From contig NZ_JARKMX010000008.1 of assembly GCF_029360705.1 (NCBI RefSeq), forward strand, positions 3,789,479 through 3,853,478: a DNA stretch of 64,000 nt, given 5' to 3'. A program made the position numbers and the translations under genes. The notes beneath the pieces were generated by a model. The model did not search any database. It saw only the letters and a list, made by a program, of their open reading frames with translations, and was not told the DNA's origin. Of the stretch, positions 1 through 9,144 are shown one piece after another; the stretch's first letter is position 1, and each line of letters begins with the position of its first letter. This DNA is from Paraflavitalea pollutisoli (lineage in GTDB: Bacteria > Bacteroidota > Bacteroidia > Chitinophagales > Chitinophagaceae).

Positions 1-714
1 AGCGTTGAACCAGGCCGTAATATAGTCAGGACGACGATTCTGGTATTTCAGGTAATAAGCATGCTCCCATACGTCGAGCCCGAGGATCGGAAATCCTTTA
101 ACTTCCGCGACGTCCATCAGCGGATTATCCTGGTTGGGCGTGGAAACGATAGACAGTTTCTTGTCATTGTTCGCTATTAACCAGGCCCATCCACTACCGA
201 AACGTCCTTTGGCAGCGTCGGAGAATTGTGTTTTGAAGGCATCGAATGAGTTGAAGTCTTTCTCGATAGCAGACAACAACTTACCCGAAGGCTTAGCCCC
301 ATCTACGGGCGCCTTGAGCGTTTTCCAGAATAACTCGTGGTTATAATGCCCACCGGCGTTGTTACGCATTTTAGGAGAATATTTGGATACACCTGCCAGT
401 AAAGTCTCCAGCGAAGTCACTTTGGTATCGACCTTTTCGGCAGTAACCGCTTCGCCAAGAGCCTTGGCGTAAGCTGCCGCATGTTTGGTGTAATGGATCT
501 CCATCGTCATGGCGTCGATAGAGGGCTCCAGGGCATTGTAGGCGTACGGCAGCGGTTGCTGTTCATACGGCGTAGAAGCGCCGGCAGTTACGGCAGGGGC
601 CTGATTGCAACCGGCAGCCAGTGAATCGAGCACTGGCAATGCAAAAGCAGCTGCCAGTCCGGCCTTTCCTGTTTGTTTCAGGAACTCCCGACGGTTATTA
701 GTGGTGTTTGCCAT
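1..714 (-). CDS. Superoxide dismutase (Mn or Fe/Mn), Tat-exported, 3' end outside window
   Basis: Converts superoxide to oxygen and hydrogen peroxide, here probably in the periplasm. The first 238 codons are present and the C-terminus runs off the window start. The N-terminus has a twin-arginine motif (RREFLK, residues 8-13), a hydrophobic Ala/Leu stretch and a Cys at 36 preceded by LAAG, so a Tat signal and perhaps a lipoprotein anchor. Metal ligands fit the Fe/Mn family: His74 (in MEIHYTKH), His126 (in GGHYNHELFW), and Asp214 and His218 (in LDVWEH). The GG before HYNH and the Gln in STPNQDNPL lean towards the Mn or cambialistic type; metal choice is inference. The ATG at 712-714 suits the Tat signal and the promoter at 746-775. 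Confidence 0.93.
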   Translation of the reverse strand, partial: MANTTNNRREFLKQTGKAGLAAAFALPVLDSLAAGCNQAPAVTAGASTPYEQQPLPYAYNALEPSIDAMTMEIHYTKHAAAYAKALGEAVTAEKVDTKVTSLETLLAGVSKYSPKMRNNAGGHYNHELFWKTLKAPVDGAKPSGKLLSAIEKDFNSFDAFKTQFSDAAKGRFGSGWAWLIANNDKKLSIVSTPNQDNPLMDVAEVKGFPILGLDVWEHAYYLKYQNRRPDYITAWFNA

Positions 715-745
715 AGTATAGGTGTGTGTTTTATATTTGATGGAA

Positions 746-775
746 CAATATTACAATGATTGTGGAATGGGCCAA
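746..775 (-). promoter_or_regulatory. Predicted Bacteroidota-type promoter of the superoxide dismutase gene
   Basis: On the minus strand a TTG (775-773) is followed after exactly 19 bp by TAATATTG (753-746), one mismatch from the Bacteroidota -7 element TAnnTTTG. Transcription would begin about 25-30 bases before the ATG at 714. Prediction from consensus only. Confidence 0.5.
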
Positions 776-1135
776 TCTTTTTTTCCCGGCTGTTCATGCA
801 ATTTTAATACCTGATTATCAGGCACGGCGCTCCTTTTGACGGAACCATGTGCAACGCAATCGATCAGCTAGAAAGCAATATAATCAAGGCAGATAGGCCG
901 CAGTGGCTCGTTGCAGCCAATGCCCGAATAGCTTGATCATCAGGCAAAGAGTGCCTGTTTATACGCAAACCAGGTTCAGACGCCTACCCCATACCAGGTC
1001 AGCCACCGATAAAAATTTCCCATCTGCGTAAACCGGAAAGGCTGGGAAATAGCCGTCGGCACTACGTATCCGGCAAATGACCGTGACAAAATACAGGGCA
1101 CATAAAAAATTAATTTTCAAGTTCTTGTTTTTGAA
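776..1135. other. Intergenic stretch without recognisable gene
   Basis: About 360 bases between the superoxide dismutase promoter and the tRNA promoter. No ORF with coding character and no RNA family was recognised. A short stem (CAGGCA ... TGCCTG, near 942-958) is visible but has no U-run. Confidence 0.4.
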
Positions 1136-1136
1136 T

Positions 1137-1166
1137 TTGCTATTTGAATTTTTACTCTTATTTTTG
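1137..1166 (+). promoter_or_regulatory. Predicted promoter of the tRNA-Ser/tRNA-Pro unit
   Basis: TTG (1137-1139), 19 bp, then TATTTTTG (1159-1166): an exact match to the Bacteroidota TTG-N19-TAnnTTTG promoter. The predicted start near 1172 lies about 10 bases before the mature 5' end of tRNA-Ser. Confidence 0.65.
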
Positions 1167-1181
1167 CCCTCCCGAAAAAAC

Positions 1182-1272
1182 GGAGAGGTGCCTGAGTGGC
1201 CGAAAGGGCCGGTTTGCTAAACCGTTATACGAGCTTAAACTTGTATCGAGGGTTCGAATCCCTCCCTCTCCG
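1182..1272 (+). tRNA. tRNA-Ser, anticodon GCT
   Basis: A 7-bp acceptor stem (GGAGAGG/CCTCTCC), anticodon arm GGTTT GCT AAACC, a long class II variable arm typical of tRNA-Ser, a T-arm with GGTTCGAATCC, and discriminator G at 1272. No CCA is encoded. Reads AGC/AGU codons. Confidence 0.96.
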
Positions 1273-1364
1273 CTCCCGGTTGCAGAAGCAACCTTCAGGA
1301 AGTAAAACGCCTGAACACCGGCAAAGAAAATAGATTGCCCAATGCATTGTTGAAGCAGTCGACT

Positions 1365-1438
1365 CGGGAAGTAGCGCAGGCCGGTAGCGCACCTGGTTTG
1401 GGACCAGGGGGTCGCAGGTTCGAATCCTGTCTTCCCGA
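1365..1438 (+). tRNA. tRNA-Pro, anticodon TGG
   Basis: Acceptor stem CGGGAAG/CTTCCCG, D-arm, anticodon stem CCTGG/CCAGG with loop TTTGGGA giving anticodon TGG, T-arm with GGTTCGAATCC and discriminator A. No CCA is encoded. It lies 92 bases after tRNA-Ser and is followed by a terminator, so the two are probably cotranscribed. Confidence 0.96.
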
Positions 1439-1449
1439 CTGATAAAAAA

Positions 1450-1480
1450 CCCGCAGCGAAAGCTGCGGGTTTTGTTTTTT
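1450..1480 (+). terminator. Intrinsic terminator after the tRNA pair
   Basis: A perfect 8-bp stem CCCGCAGC/GCTGCGGG with a GAAA tetraloop, followed by a T-rich run (TTTTGTTTTTT). It sits 12 bases after tRNA-Pro. Confidence 0.85.
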
Positions 1481-1554
1481 CAGAGCATGCAGCTCTTGTA
1501 CGCCAACGCAGCCTTTACGGATCAGGTTGGCTAATGGCGAAACTCAATAGCAAT

Positions 1555-3942
1555 TCACCTTACTGTAAACCACACCTTACCCTGAAACACCCCCGTATCA
1601 GTAATACCCTGCACCATACATTGAAAAGTGCCGGTAACAAGATTGGTATGAAATGATACTTCAGCCTGGCCCTGATCATCCGTCAACAACAAGGGCGCCC
1701 AATAAAGCGTCGTTCTATGAAGTAACTCGGGCGGATTATCAGCGGTTACATCCAGATCATAAAACACCTCCGGATACCAGGTAGCATTGATGGACTGTAT
1801 ATGCTTAGGTCGCCCCGGGTAAGCACAATGATAAATGACAGACCTGGTACCCAACGCCCCTTCTACAGCATATCGTTCTCCTTCTACCGGCAACCGCGTT
1901 CCTTCTGCACCTTTGGGGTGTATCGGGCAATTCAAAAAACCAAGACGGCACACATAGTCATCGCACACACCATTATCGTTCATCTTCGACACATATTCAT
2001 CCCGGTTTACCGTTCTCGTAATCACCACCTCCTCCAATAGTTTTCCTGGCGCCGCCCGCAACTGATCCTTTTCTTCCCAGGACAATTCATCGGCTTGCAA
2101 TCCGTTCAACGGATAGTACCGTTGCGCAAGCTGCTCGTTTACTAGTTTCTCCGTACTATCGAGCAGCACTTCATACCCTATAGGCGTTTTCGATACCAGC
2201 GACAACAATAACTTTCTCTGTGCCTGTCCCCGCAAGGCAGCTGCCGGCAGATCAAAGCGACCAGCCTCGTCGGTTGAAAGGATGATGGTCGACTCGCCGG
2301 CCAGTAGCAACTGAGCTGGCTTTTTCAACTTGCGTCCCGTATACACAACAGCTCCACCACGCAAAGGTCCGGCAGGAACTATATCCCGGAAAGCATCCGG
2401 AACATGACCTGCCAGCATAGGCAGCACTGTTTCCAATCGTCCGGGTGGCATGTCAGAAAAAGCCCACGAGGGCGGTTGCCCGATATGCCGCCCAATACCA
2501 TCATACTGCACAATATCGACCGGCTGACTACCAAGCGTTTTGGCAGCGGCCACCGAGAAGGAAAAAGCACCTTTTACCGGTCGCCCCTGTTGATCTTTTA
2601 AGGAAATCCTTGCCGTCACTATAGATTGCGTACGGTATTGACTGGAATCGGTTATAACGTTGGCAATCATATGATCGCGTGGCAGCACTACTACCCTGCA
2701 GGCTTGTTGCCAGGTTCCCTGTTCATCGTACATCACCAGGTTGATAAGCCCTTGCGGCCAGTCGGCTACCGGCAATTTTACCAAACCTCTACCGGCAGGC
2801 AATGCCACCATCATATTAAACAACAAACTCCGCTGGTCGTGCGCGACCAACAGACATTGCTTACCGGGTGCTGGCACCATGACCTCCATCAACAGGCTGT
2901 CTTTCACTATAGGGTTGCGTACGTGCAGTCCATAGCCCGATCGTTGTATCGCAGGAAACGATCCATGTAGTACTGCATCGCCTGGCATGCGTAATGTATA
3001 CTCCCTACCCGCCACTGGTGTAAATACGAAGGCCCCTATACCTGTACGATCAGTCTGAAAGCTGGCAACACTGTCTCCGTTTTCCAACAACACCAGCCGC
3101 GTCGCCAATGTGTGGTAATTCCTATTGTGCACCTGCACCGTCATACGCGTCTTTACGCTGCTGACCAATTGACCACCTTCAGGATAATAGCGGGCTAGCC
3201 ATTCCGGTGCCTCCCATTGCACCACTTGTTTAAAAGGCATCCACTTGTCTGGCCCGCCTACCTGCCCCCTGATCTCCAATACACCTCCCGCATGAGAAGT
3301 GGACACACTGACCGGAAATTCTCCAAAAGCATCGGTTTTACCAGTTGATTGTCCGATAAGCTGCCCGTCAGCATACAGAAAATACCGGCAACTGGTGTTG
3401 CCCGCCAACCCGCCTTTTGCTGTGGTAATTCGTCCCAGGAGGCGCAGTGAATCATTGGCCTGCGAAGGCTTTACCGAAAACCTGATCCCGTAAGGAGGTT
3501 TACCGGCCCCTAATAAGGTGATGGGTTGCCGGAAAACAGGCAGTTGATCAGCCTCTAAAAAACGATTGGTATACGCAATAAGACTGTATTCACCTGCTTG
3601 CAGGGAATCTGGCACAGGCATATTGCCACTACCCAGCCCTTGCTGCAACACATACCTGCCCGAACAGACAGGTTGCTGCGTCATATCGTTGACGAGTGCT
3701 ATGTACAAAGTATGGTAGCGGCTTATATCGGCACTATGTAACAGGTAGGCAGTAAACCAGATATCATCTGTATGGGCATAGACAGATTTATCAGTATGAA
3801 GATACAGGTCGGCTACACCGCGCGCGGTGTCACTCAAAGGCAATTTCTTTTCAATACTGGCTACGATGGCATCGATATCCTGAGCACGGACCGATAGGGA
3901 AAAGAACAAGAACAAGCAGGATAGAAGGCGCGCATAACGCAT
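1555..3942 (-). CDS. Exported MG2/carboxypeptidase-regulatory-like protein of unknown role
   Basis: 795 residues with a cleavable signal peptide (about 1-20, ending VRAQ). Residues about 45-150 (YLHTDKSVYAHTDDIWFTAYLL and onwards) resemble the macroglobulin MG2-like fold common in Bacteroidota surface proteins, followed by several beta-rich Ig-like segments. Around residues 640-650 an LEEVVITR-type linker appears, as often precedes a TonB-plug-like domain in relatives, but no full plug follows. A Cys-rich segment (CDDYVC..GFLNC) comes next, and the C-terminus (LTDDQGQAEVSFHTNLVTG) looks like another beta domain. Probably periplasmic or surface exposed. It stands alone between a terminator and the histidine kinase. 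Exact function is unknown. Confidence 0.8.
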   Translation of the reverse strand: MRYARLLSCLFLFFSLSVRAQDIDAIVASIEKKLPLSDTARGVADLYLHTDKSVYAHTDDIWFTAYLLHSADISRYHTLYIALVNDMTQQPVCSGRYVLQQGLGSGNMPVPDSLQAGEYSLIAYTNRFLEADQLPVFRQPITLLGAGKPPYGIRFSVKPSQANDSLRLLGRITTAKGGLAGNTSCRYFLYADGQLIGQSTGKTDAFGEFPVSVSTSHAGGVLEIRGQVGGPDKWMPFKQVVQWEAPEWLARYYPEGGQLVSSVKTRMTVQVHNRNYHTLATRLVLLENGDSVASFQTDRTGIGAFVFTPVAGREYTLRMPGDAVLHGSFPAIQRSGYGLHVRNPIVKDSLLMEVMVPAPGKQCLLVAHDQRSLLFNMMVALPAGRGLVKLPVADWPQGLINLVMYDEQGTWQQACRVVVLPRDHMIANVITDSSQYRTQSIVTARISLKDQQGRPVKGAFSFSVAAAKTLGSQPVDIVQYDGIGRHIGQPPSWAFSDMPPGRLETVLPMLAGHVPDAFRDIVPAGPLRGGAVVYTGRKLKKPAQLLLAGESTIILSTDEAGRFDLPAAALRGQAQRKLLLSLVSKTPIGYEVLLDSTEKLVNEQLAQRYYPLNGLQADELSWEEKDQLRAAPGKLLEEVVITRTVNRDEYVSKMNDNGVCDDYVCRLGFLNCPIHPKGAEGTRLPVEGERYAVEGALGTRSVIYHCAYPGRPKHIQSINATWYPEVFYDLDVTADNPPELLHRTTLYWAPLLLTDDQGQAEVSFHTNLVTGTFQCMVQGITDTGVFQGKVWFTVR

Positions 3943-4064
3943 ATGGCTGGCTTATTCCCTAATTTACGTCATTCCCGGTCAACCTACAGCAAAAGCGGAT
4001 AAAATCCCCATAACCTGCAGAGAAATCCCAACCAGGACTTTACCAATAAGGCCACCGCAGCGGC

Positions 4065-6464
4065 TTACAGCGCGACCTGCTCTTTCACTTCCTGCTCCAT
4101 AGCCCTCACCTTCATGGTGCGATAGGCTGATATACCCGAAATGATGATCTTCAACCCATTTTCATTGACAATTTGAAGGTGGGCTTTGATCTGCTCGGTC
4201 AATCCCTTTATCAACTGAAAACCCAGGGTAGTAGAATTGGTAAAATCAAAATCATGGTGAAGTCCTCTGCCATTATCCGCCATCACCAGCTCATACACAT
4301 CATCATCGGTCGCTTTCAGGCAAATGCTGATCTTTCCCAAGTGGTCTCCGAATGCGTATTTCATGGAATTGGTTACCGCCTCGTTGATGATCAGGCCCAG
4401 GGGTACCGCTTCTTCTACATTGAAGGCCGTGTGGTCGATGTCCAAATCAATACGAACGGAACGGTACTGGCTAAAGCACTCTTTCAGATGGTCTACCAGT
4501 TCAGGTATATAGTCGGCCATATCAATCGTCTTGTTATCGTCTGTCTGGTAAAGCTTTTGGTGAATGAGTGACATCGAAAAGATACGTGATTGGGAATGCT
4601 GTATTGCCTCCAAAGCATCATCCTGCAGGTGGGTGGATTGCGACTCCAATAAACTGACAATCGTATGCAGGTTGTTTTTAACGCGGTGATGCATTTCCTT
4701 CAATAGCCAACTCTTATCTTTCACAAGTTGCTGCAAGAGGGCATTCTTATCGGAAATAACTTTGTTCGACCTCAGTTTGGTCCAGAACAACCAGCAGAGC
4801 AAAGCAACGATCACCAATAAAAGGGCGATGACAAGCAGCGTAACTTTCCGGCGTGCTTTATCTCTGTCGATATTCGCCTTTTGCTCCAGAGAGTTTTTCT
4901 CGAGGATTTCAAATTCCCGGGCTTTGAGTTGCAAGGCAATTTGATTTTTTTGGCTAAGCAGCGATGTCTCTGTCAACTTGGCCTCCCGGATCTGCGCTTC
5001 CTGTTCCATTCTCTCGGCGTTGTGGTGGAGGATCAGAATATTTTCTTTCTGGGCACGCAGTTCAGCTTCCTTTTTACTGGTTTGGTATTGCGTCTCCAGC
5101 TCTTCCGCGAGCCGGGCCTTACCCACCGTAAACAAAGAGTCGGAGAGCGTTTTGCTTTTTGACAACAATTGGTACGCTTGTTCATATTGCCCAATCGCGG
5201 CTTCCGCATTGGCCAGGTACTGTAGGTTATTGGCGATCACGGAATTATTTTCGACACCCAACATGGATTGCGCTTTACGCAGAAATTCAACGGCCTTTTT
5301 AATATTCCCCCAGTCATAGTAGAGTTTGCCCAGGTAATGATACACCTTGCCATGCGGCATATTATTCAATTCGGCGAAATGAATAGATTGCTGATAATTC
5401 AATTCAGCCTCCCGGTACTGCTTCATTTCACCATGCACACGGGCCTGTGCCAAATGAAAAAAACTTCGATCGATATCCGACTGCATAGGCAATTTTCGTT
5501 GCAGCGATTGTAGCGCCGGCCACACTTCCACCGTTCGCCCAAGCATCTGCAGGCTATAACAGTAATTGATGGCCACTGCATACATACTAACAGTCTTAGC
5601 AAATCGAAACGGATCAGCGAGCAGTTTCCCGCCGTAATAGACCACCTTGTCGTGCTTTTCCTGACGGCCGTTTAGGACATTCAAACAGAAGTAGACCAAG
5701 GCAACATCCTCATCACGGCTGTTTGCCTGCAGCGTTTTCTCCGCTTGTATGGCAAAGTCCATGGCTTTGTAATAATTACCTTCGCCAGCATATAATTGGC
5801 TTGCATCACACAATACCCTTGTCCGGGAAGTATACCCCTGCCCATCATCATACGTAAGTGCCAGGAAATAATATTTTTCTGCAAGTGCCGGCTGGTGTCG
5901 TCCTTTGTACTGGTTAGCAATTTGCTCCAGGGCCAATACGGTTCCATTCCACTGTGCTTTTGTTTTGCGTGCCAATCGCTGGGCAACCTCACTATAGGCT
6001 ATTGCAGAGTCCAGGATTTTTCGGCTTGTAGGGAAAGAAGCTGACCTATGGCAATTGAAGATCGTCAGACACAACAATAGCTTAAGCCTGGTGGTATCAT
6101 TCATTACCGGCAGTAATTTCTCGGCCGATGAAAAATCTTCCTGTTCCACATGGATCATACCTCTCAGCAACATGGCTTGCTGCACCACGGTCTCACTATG
6201 AAGGCGGGTGCCGACTTCACCCAGTAACCGACCGAAGACCAATGCACTGTCAAGATCACGCTGGGTCTGTCCATCTTTATATAGATAGGCATAGCCAAGC
6301 TGCAATAGGGTGGCGACCTTTCGGCCATCTGTACGGTTATGCTGTAATTCGGTCAGCAAGGCAGGTATCCGTTCCTGACCTATCCAAATTTCTCCAGGCA
6401 AATACTGCCCATAGCCTATGGAGCAATGAAAGACAACAGCTATCAATAGCGCAAGCTTTTTCAT
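4065..6464 (-). CDS. TPR-containing membrane sensor histidine kinase (HisKA_2 type)
   Basis: 799 residues. The ATG at 6462-6464 gives a signal peptide (MKKLALLIAVVFHCSIGYGQ); an upstream in-frame ATG would add 12 unlikely residues. The periplasmic sensor half consists of TPR-like helical repeats (about 30-440) and a coiled coil (about 450-550), then one transmembrane helix (ALLLVIVALLCWLFW). The cytoplasmic part has the HHRVKNN phosphoacceptor motif (592-598, HisKA_2), an N-box (NEAVTNS, about 694-700) and a G-box (DNGRGL, about 730-735), so it should autophosphorylate using ATP. No response regulator is adjacent, so the partner is elsewhere. The signal sensed is unknown. Confidence 0.9.
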   Translation of the reverse strand: MKKLALLIAVVFHCSIGYGQYLPGEIWIGQERIPALLTELQHNRTDGRKVATLLQLGYAYLYKDGQTQRDLDSALVFGRLLGEVGTRLHSETVVQQAMLLRGMIHVEQEDFSSAEKLLPVMNDTTRLKLLLCLTIFNCHRSASFPTSRKILDSAIAYSEVAQRLARKTKAQWNGTVLALEQIANQYKGRHQPALAEKYYFLALTYDDGQGYTSRTRVLCDASQLYAGEGNYYKAMDFAIQAEKTLQANSRDEDVALVYFCLNVLNGRQEKHDKVVYYGGKLLADPFRFAKTVSMYAVAINYCYSLQMLGRTVEVWPALQSLQRKLPMQSDIDRSFFHLAQARVHGEMKQYREAELNYQQSIHFAELNNMPHGKVYHYLGKLYYDWGNIKKAVEFLRKAQSMLGVENNSVIANNLQYLANAEAAIGQYEQAYQLLSKSKTLSDSLFTVGKARLAEELETQYQTSKKEAELRAQKENILILHHNAERMEQEAQIREAKLTETSLLSQKNQIALQLKAREFEILEKNSLEQKANIDRDKARRKVTLLVIALLLVIVALLCWLFWTKLRSNKVISDKNALLQQLVKDKSWLLKEMHHRVKNNLHTIVSLLESQSTHLQDDALEAIQHSQSRIFSMSLIHQKLYQTDDNKTIDMADYIPELVDHLKECFSQYRSVRIDLDIDHTAFNVEEAVPLGLIINEAVTNSMKYAFGDHLGKISICLKATDDDVYELVMADNGRGLHHDFDFTNSTTLGFQLIKGLTEQIKAHLQIVNENGLKIIISGISAYRTMKVRAMEQEVKEQVAL

Positions 6465-6589
6465 TTTGGTTGGTTTCGGCAACAGGTTAAAGTTAGTCAA
6501 TTAGGCAAGCCGTAAAATAGGCCCCTCACCGTACCGTTACCAGTTTGCGCTTTTTTGATACCTAACCTCGTACAGCGGACCACTGAGAG

Positions 6590-6623
6590 CAACCCAACCG
6601 GCGAGTCAGCCAACCCAACCGGC
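6590..6623. repeat. 13-bp direct repeat in intergenic DNA
   Basis: CAACCCAACCGGC occurs at 6590-6602 and again at 6611-6623, spaced 21 bases, in the gap between the carbonic anhydrase stop and the sensor kinase start. Function unknown; possibly a binding site or a short intergenic repeat. Confidence 0.6.
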
Positions 6624-6690
6624 CTGCTGAAAAGCAAACTGGCCCGCCGAATGAACGACAGGCCAGAACACTTATAATATAATTATCTAA

Positions 6691-7338
6691 CTAAGCGACA
6701 GGCTCAGGTTTACGGATCTTCTCTTTTTCAAATTTCACTTCACCAGTTTCCACCTGGTAAAAAGCGGCCGCCAGGCCAATCTCACCATTTTCATACATTT
6801 CACGGAGAATGGGGCTGCGCTCCAGGATCTCTTCGAGGGAGATCTGGGTATTGGCATGGGCTACTGCCTCTACAAACTCAGGACCGGATCCCTCCTTACC
6901 CTCTTCACTGACTTTGTCGATCGCAGGCTGCACCTTTTTGAGCAATCCGGTCAGGTTACCAAGTTCTACATGGTTGCAGGCTCCCTTGATAGCGCCGCAT
7001 TTGCTGTGTCCCAACACCACGATGAGCTTGGAACCAGCCACTTTACAGGCAAACTCCATGCTGCCCACGATGTCGTCGTTCACCACGTTGCCGGCAATAC
7101 GTACGCTGAATACATCACCCAGCCCCTGGTCGAATACCAGCTCAGCAGAAGTACGGCTATCGATACAACTCAGGATCACCGCGAAAGGCCATTGCCCCTC
7201 TTTGGTTTCGTTTACCTGCTGTAGCAGATCACGGTTGTATTTCAGGTTGCTGATAAAGCGTTTATTGCCTTCCTTCAGGAATTCCAGGGCCATTTCAGGA
7301 GTCGTCGTTGACTGCGTTTCTTTATTATGTGTCCTCAT
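6691..7338 (-). CDS. Beta-class carbonic anhydrase
   Basis: Interconverts CO2 and bicarbonate; cytoplasmic zinc enzyme. From the ATG at 7336-7338 it has 215 residues. Zinc ligands are Cys58, His111 and Cys114 (SCIDSR and GHSKCGA), with the Asp60/Arg62 dyad intact. An upstream in-frame ATG at 7419 would add 27 residues that do not resemble the family, so the shorter start was chosen. A His-Lys-Glu-rich C-terminal tail follows the last helix. It supplies bicarbonate for carboxylations or buffers pH; no neighbouring bicarbonate or sulfate transporter is present. Apparently monocistronic. Confidence 0.93.
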   Translation of the reverse strand: MRTHNKETQSTTTPEMALEFLKEGNKRFISNLKYNRDLLQQVNETKEGQWPFAVILSCIDSRTSAELVFDQGLGDVFSVRIAGNVVNDDIVGSMEFACKVAGSKLIVVLGHSKCGAIKGACNHVELGNLTGLLKKVQPAIDKVSEEGKEGSGPEFVEAVAHANTQISLEEILERSPILREMYENGEIGLAAAFYQVETGEVKFEKEKIRKPEPVA

Positions 7339-7485
7339 GATCGAAGTTTTTTGTTTGTTTTTGGGATGTATAAAATAACAGCTCAATACCGCAGTCGTGT
7401 AAAGACCAGGGTTGGGCATATTGATTCAAAAATGTAGGGGATAGCCGGTTACGCTTGTCGCAACTGGTCAATAAGAACAGGCTGG

Positions 7486-7809
7486 TTACAGCAAATGAGT
7501 GGAAAGCTCGGGAGGTAATAACAGATCATCGCCATGTTGCCAGGGAAGATTGTCCGTGCGATGAACATAAAAGCTGATCTTACCCGATGGCTTAAATTGA
7601 TCTCCGGTCCAGTGACTCAGGTCGTATTCCTCCATGAAAGAAGGATCTTCATCGATCAGGTGTTTCACCGCTTCTGTTTCCGTTTCGGCACAAAGCGCAG
7701 ATTCAATATCGGCCAGCTTCGTTTTCACGGGTGTCGTCAGGCGGTAGAAGTTCACCCCCAGCAACAGCAGGAAACAAATTGCGGTCAATATTTTAACAAG
7801 GCTTTGCAT
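7486..7809 (-). CDS. Small membrane-anchored protein of unknown function
   Basis: 107 residues. The N-terminal hydrophobic segment (about 5-24, ILTAICFLLLLGVNFYRL) is an uncleaved anchor or signal. The rest is acidic and probably periplasmic. No known domain was recognised. It is followed 124 bases upstream on the same strand by the serine hydrolase gene and may be the last gene of that group. Coding character is supported by the signal-like N-terminus and sensible amino acid use. Confidence 0.65.
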   Translation of the reverse strand: MQSLVKILTAICFLLLLGVNFYRLTTPVKTKLADIESALCAETETEAVKHLIDEDPSFMEEYDLSHWTGDQFKPSGKISFYVHRTDNLPWQHGDDLLLPPELSTHLL

Positions 7810-7932
7810 GTCCTTGCGAATATAGACAAAAGCCGAAATAAACGCGCCAGCAGCCTGTTAAATATATATTAGGAAGAGTGAATATCAGTGAATTACAAAT
7901 AAATCTAATTGAGGAAGGTATAATGCATTCAT

Positions 7933-9132
7933 CTATTTCTGAGCCGGCAGCGCTTCTAATATCTTGCCGATCATTTCTCCCATATTCCTGTTCTCTATCC
8001 ACCGCACCACGGCTACCAACTCGTGTTCCGGATCGACATAAATAATATTGGTACCATTGCCGACATGTATAAAGGAGGTGACCGGTGCCTTGGCGGCCAT
8101 CTTATGGTCGGTATTCAGGAACCAGTTCATATAACCATACGTGTTGTTGGCGGCAGTCGGCGTCAATGCCTGTTTCACCCATTGTTCCGATAATAGCTGC
8201 TTGCCCTCCCACTTGCCCCGGTGTAAGGTCAACAAGCCAAAACGGGCCATGTCATAGGCATGTATGTACATGCCACCGCCCCAGTGCCCACCGCCACTCA
8301 CGGATTGTACCGGAACACCATCGAGCACGATCCAGGAATTGTTGTAGCCCATCCAGCGCCAGGTAGTGGAAGCGCCGATCGGCTCCATGATCTGGGTTTT
8401 TAGTACCTGGGGCAGCGGCTGCCGCCATACCTGCGTAGCAGCCAGTGCTAACGCATTTACCCGTACATCGTTGTATTTATAGACCGTACCAGGATTGTTG
8501 CGTGCCCGGGTACGCCAGGTGCTGCTATCGCCCTGCGGACGATCGGCCCAGTCGGGCTTGCCCCATAACGTACCTTCCCAGTCACTCGTTTGCCGTAGCA
8601 TCACCTCCCAGGTGAGCATGCGGTTGTGAGCCGAGGCAAAAGGCGTGATCACTTCCGTAGCGCCGCCCGGATGAAACACTTCGATCGGCGGTATATAGTT
8701 AGCTACTGTGTCATTTACACTTCGAATCAATCCCCGATCCACCGCTAATCCTACCACGGTAGATAGAAAACTCTTGGTAACACTATGGGTTATATCGACC
8801 CGCCAGGGATTGCCCCATTCTGCGACCACATATCCTTTGTAAATAATAAGTCCGCTGGGATCTGCCCGGTCTTCCAAGGCACCTACCGGCTCACTGAAAG
8901 GCTCCCGCCCAAATGACTGCCGTTGCGCCGCCACCATATTCCGGGGCTGCTTCGATTCATAACGCTTGGCAAATGCTATGGCAGAATCGATCTTTACCGG
9001 GTCCAGCCCGAGGTTTTGTGGCAAACGATGCGCCCAACGGTCCCGGGGCGGAAAATAGGGTTTCGTTCGCTGCTGGGCCAAGGCGGCAACACCCATCATC
9101 AGCAGGCAGGTAAGAGAAAGCGATTTCATCAT
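7933..9132 (-). CDS. Exported serine hydrolase, class C beta-lactamase/PBP-like
   Basis: 399 residues with a signal peptide (about 1-20, ending ALAQ). The nucleophile motif SxxK is S117-V-T-K120 (ITHSVTKSF), the second motif is in YKYND (218-222), and a late HVGNG segment takes the place of the third KTG-like motif. These are the features of the beta-lactamase-related serine hydrolase family (Pfam Beta-lactamase), which covers esterases, D-aminopeptidases and carboxypeptidases. The substrate cannot be told from sequence. It is the last gene of the operon 11480 to 7933, 12 bases after the small lipoprotein gene. Confidence 0.9.
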   Translation of the reverse strand: MMKSLSLTCLLMMGVAALAQQRTKPYFPPRDRWAHRLPQNLGLDPVKIDSAIAFAKRYESKQPRNMVAAQRQSFGREPFSEPVGALEDRADPSGLIIYKGYVVAEWGNPWRVDITHSVTKSFLSTVVGLAVDRGLIRSVNDTVANYIPPIEVFHPGGATEVITPFASAHNRMLTWEVMLRQTSDWEGTLWGKPDWADRPQGDSSTWRTRARNNPGTVYKYNDVRVNALALAATQVWRQPLPQVLKTQIMEPIGASTTWRWMGYNNSWIVLDGVPVQSVSGGGHWGGGMYIHAYDMARFGLLTLHRGKWEGKQLLSEQWVKQALTPTAANNTYGYMNWFLNTDHKMAAKAPVTSFIHVGNGTNIIYVDPEHELVAVVRWIENRNMGEMIGKILEALPAQK

Positions 9133-9144
9133 GAGTATTAGACG

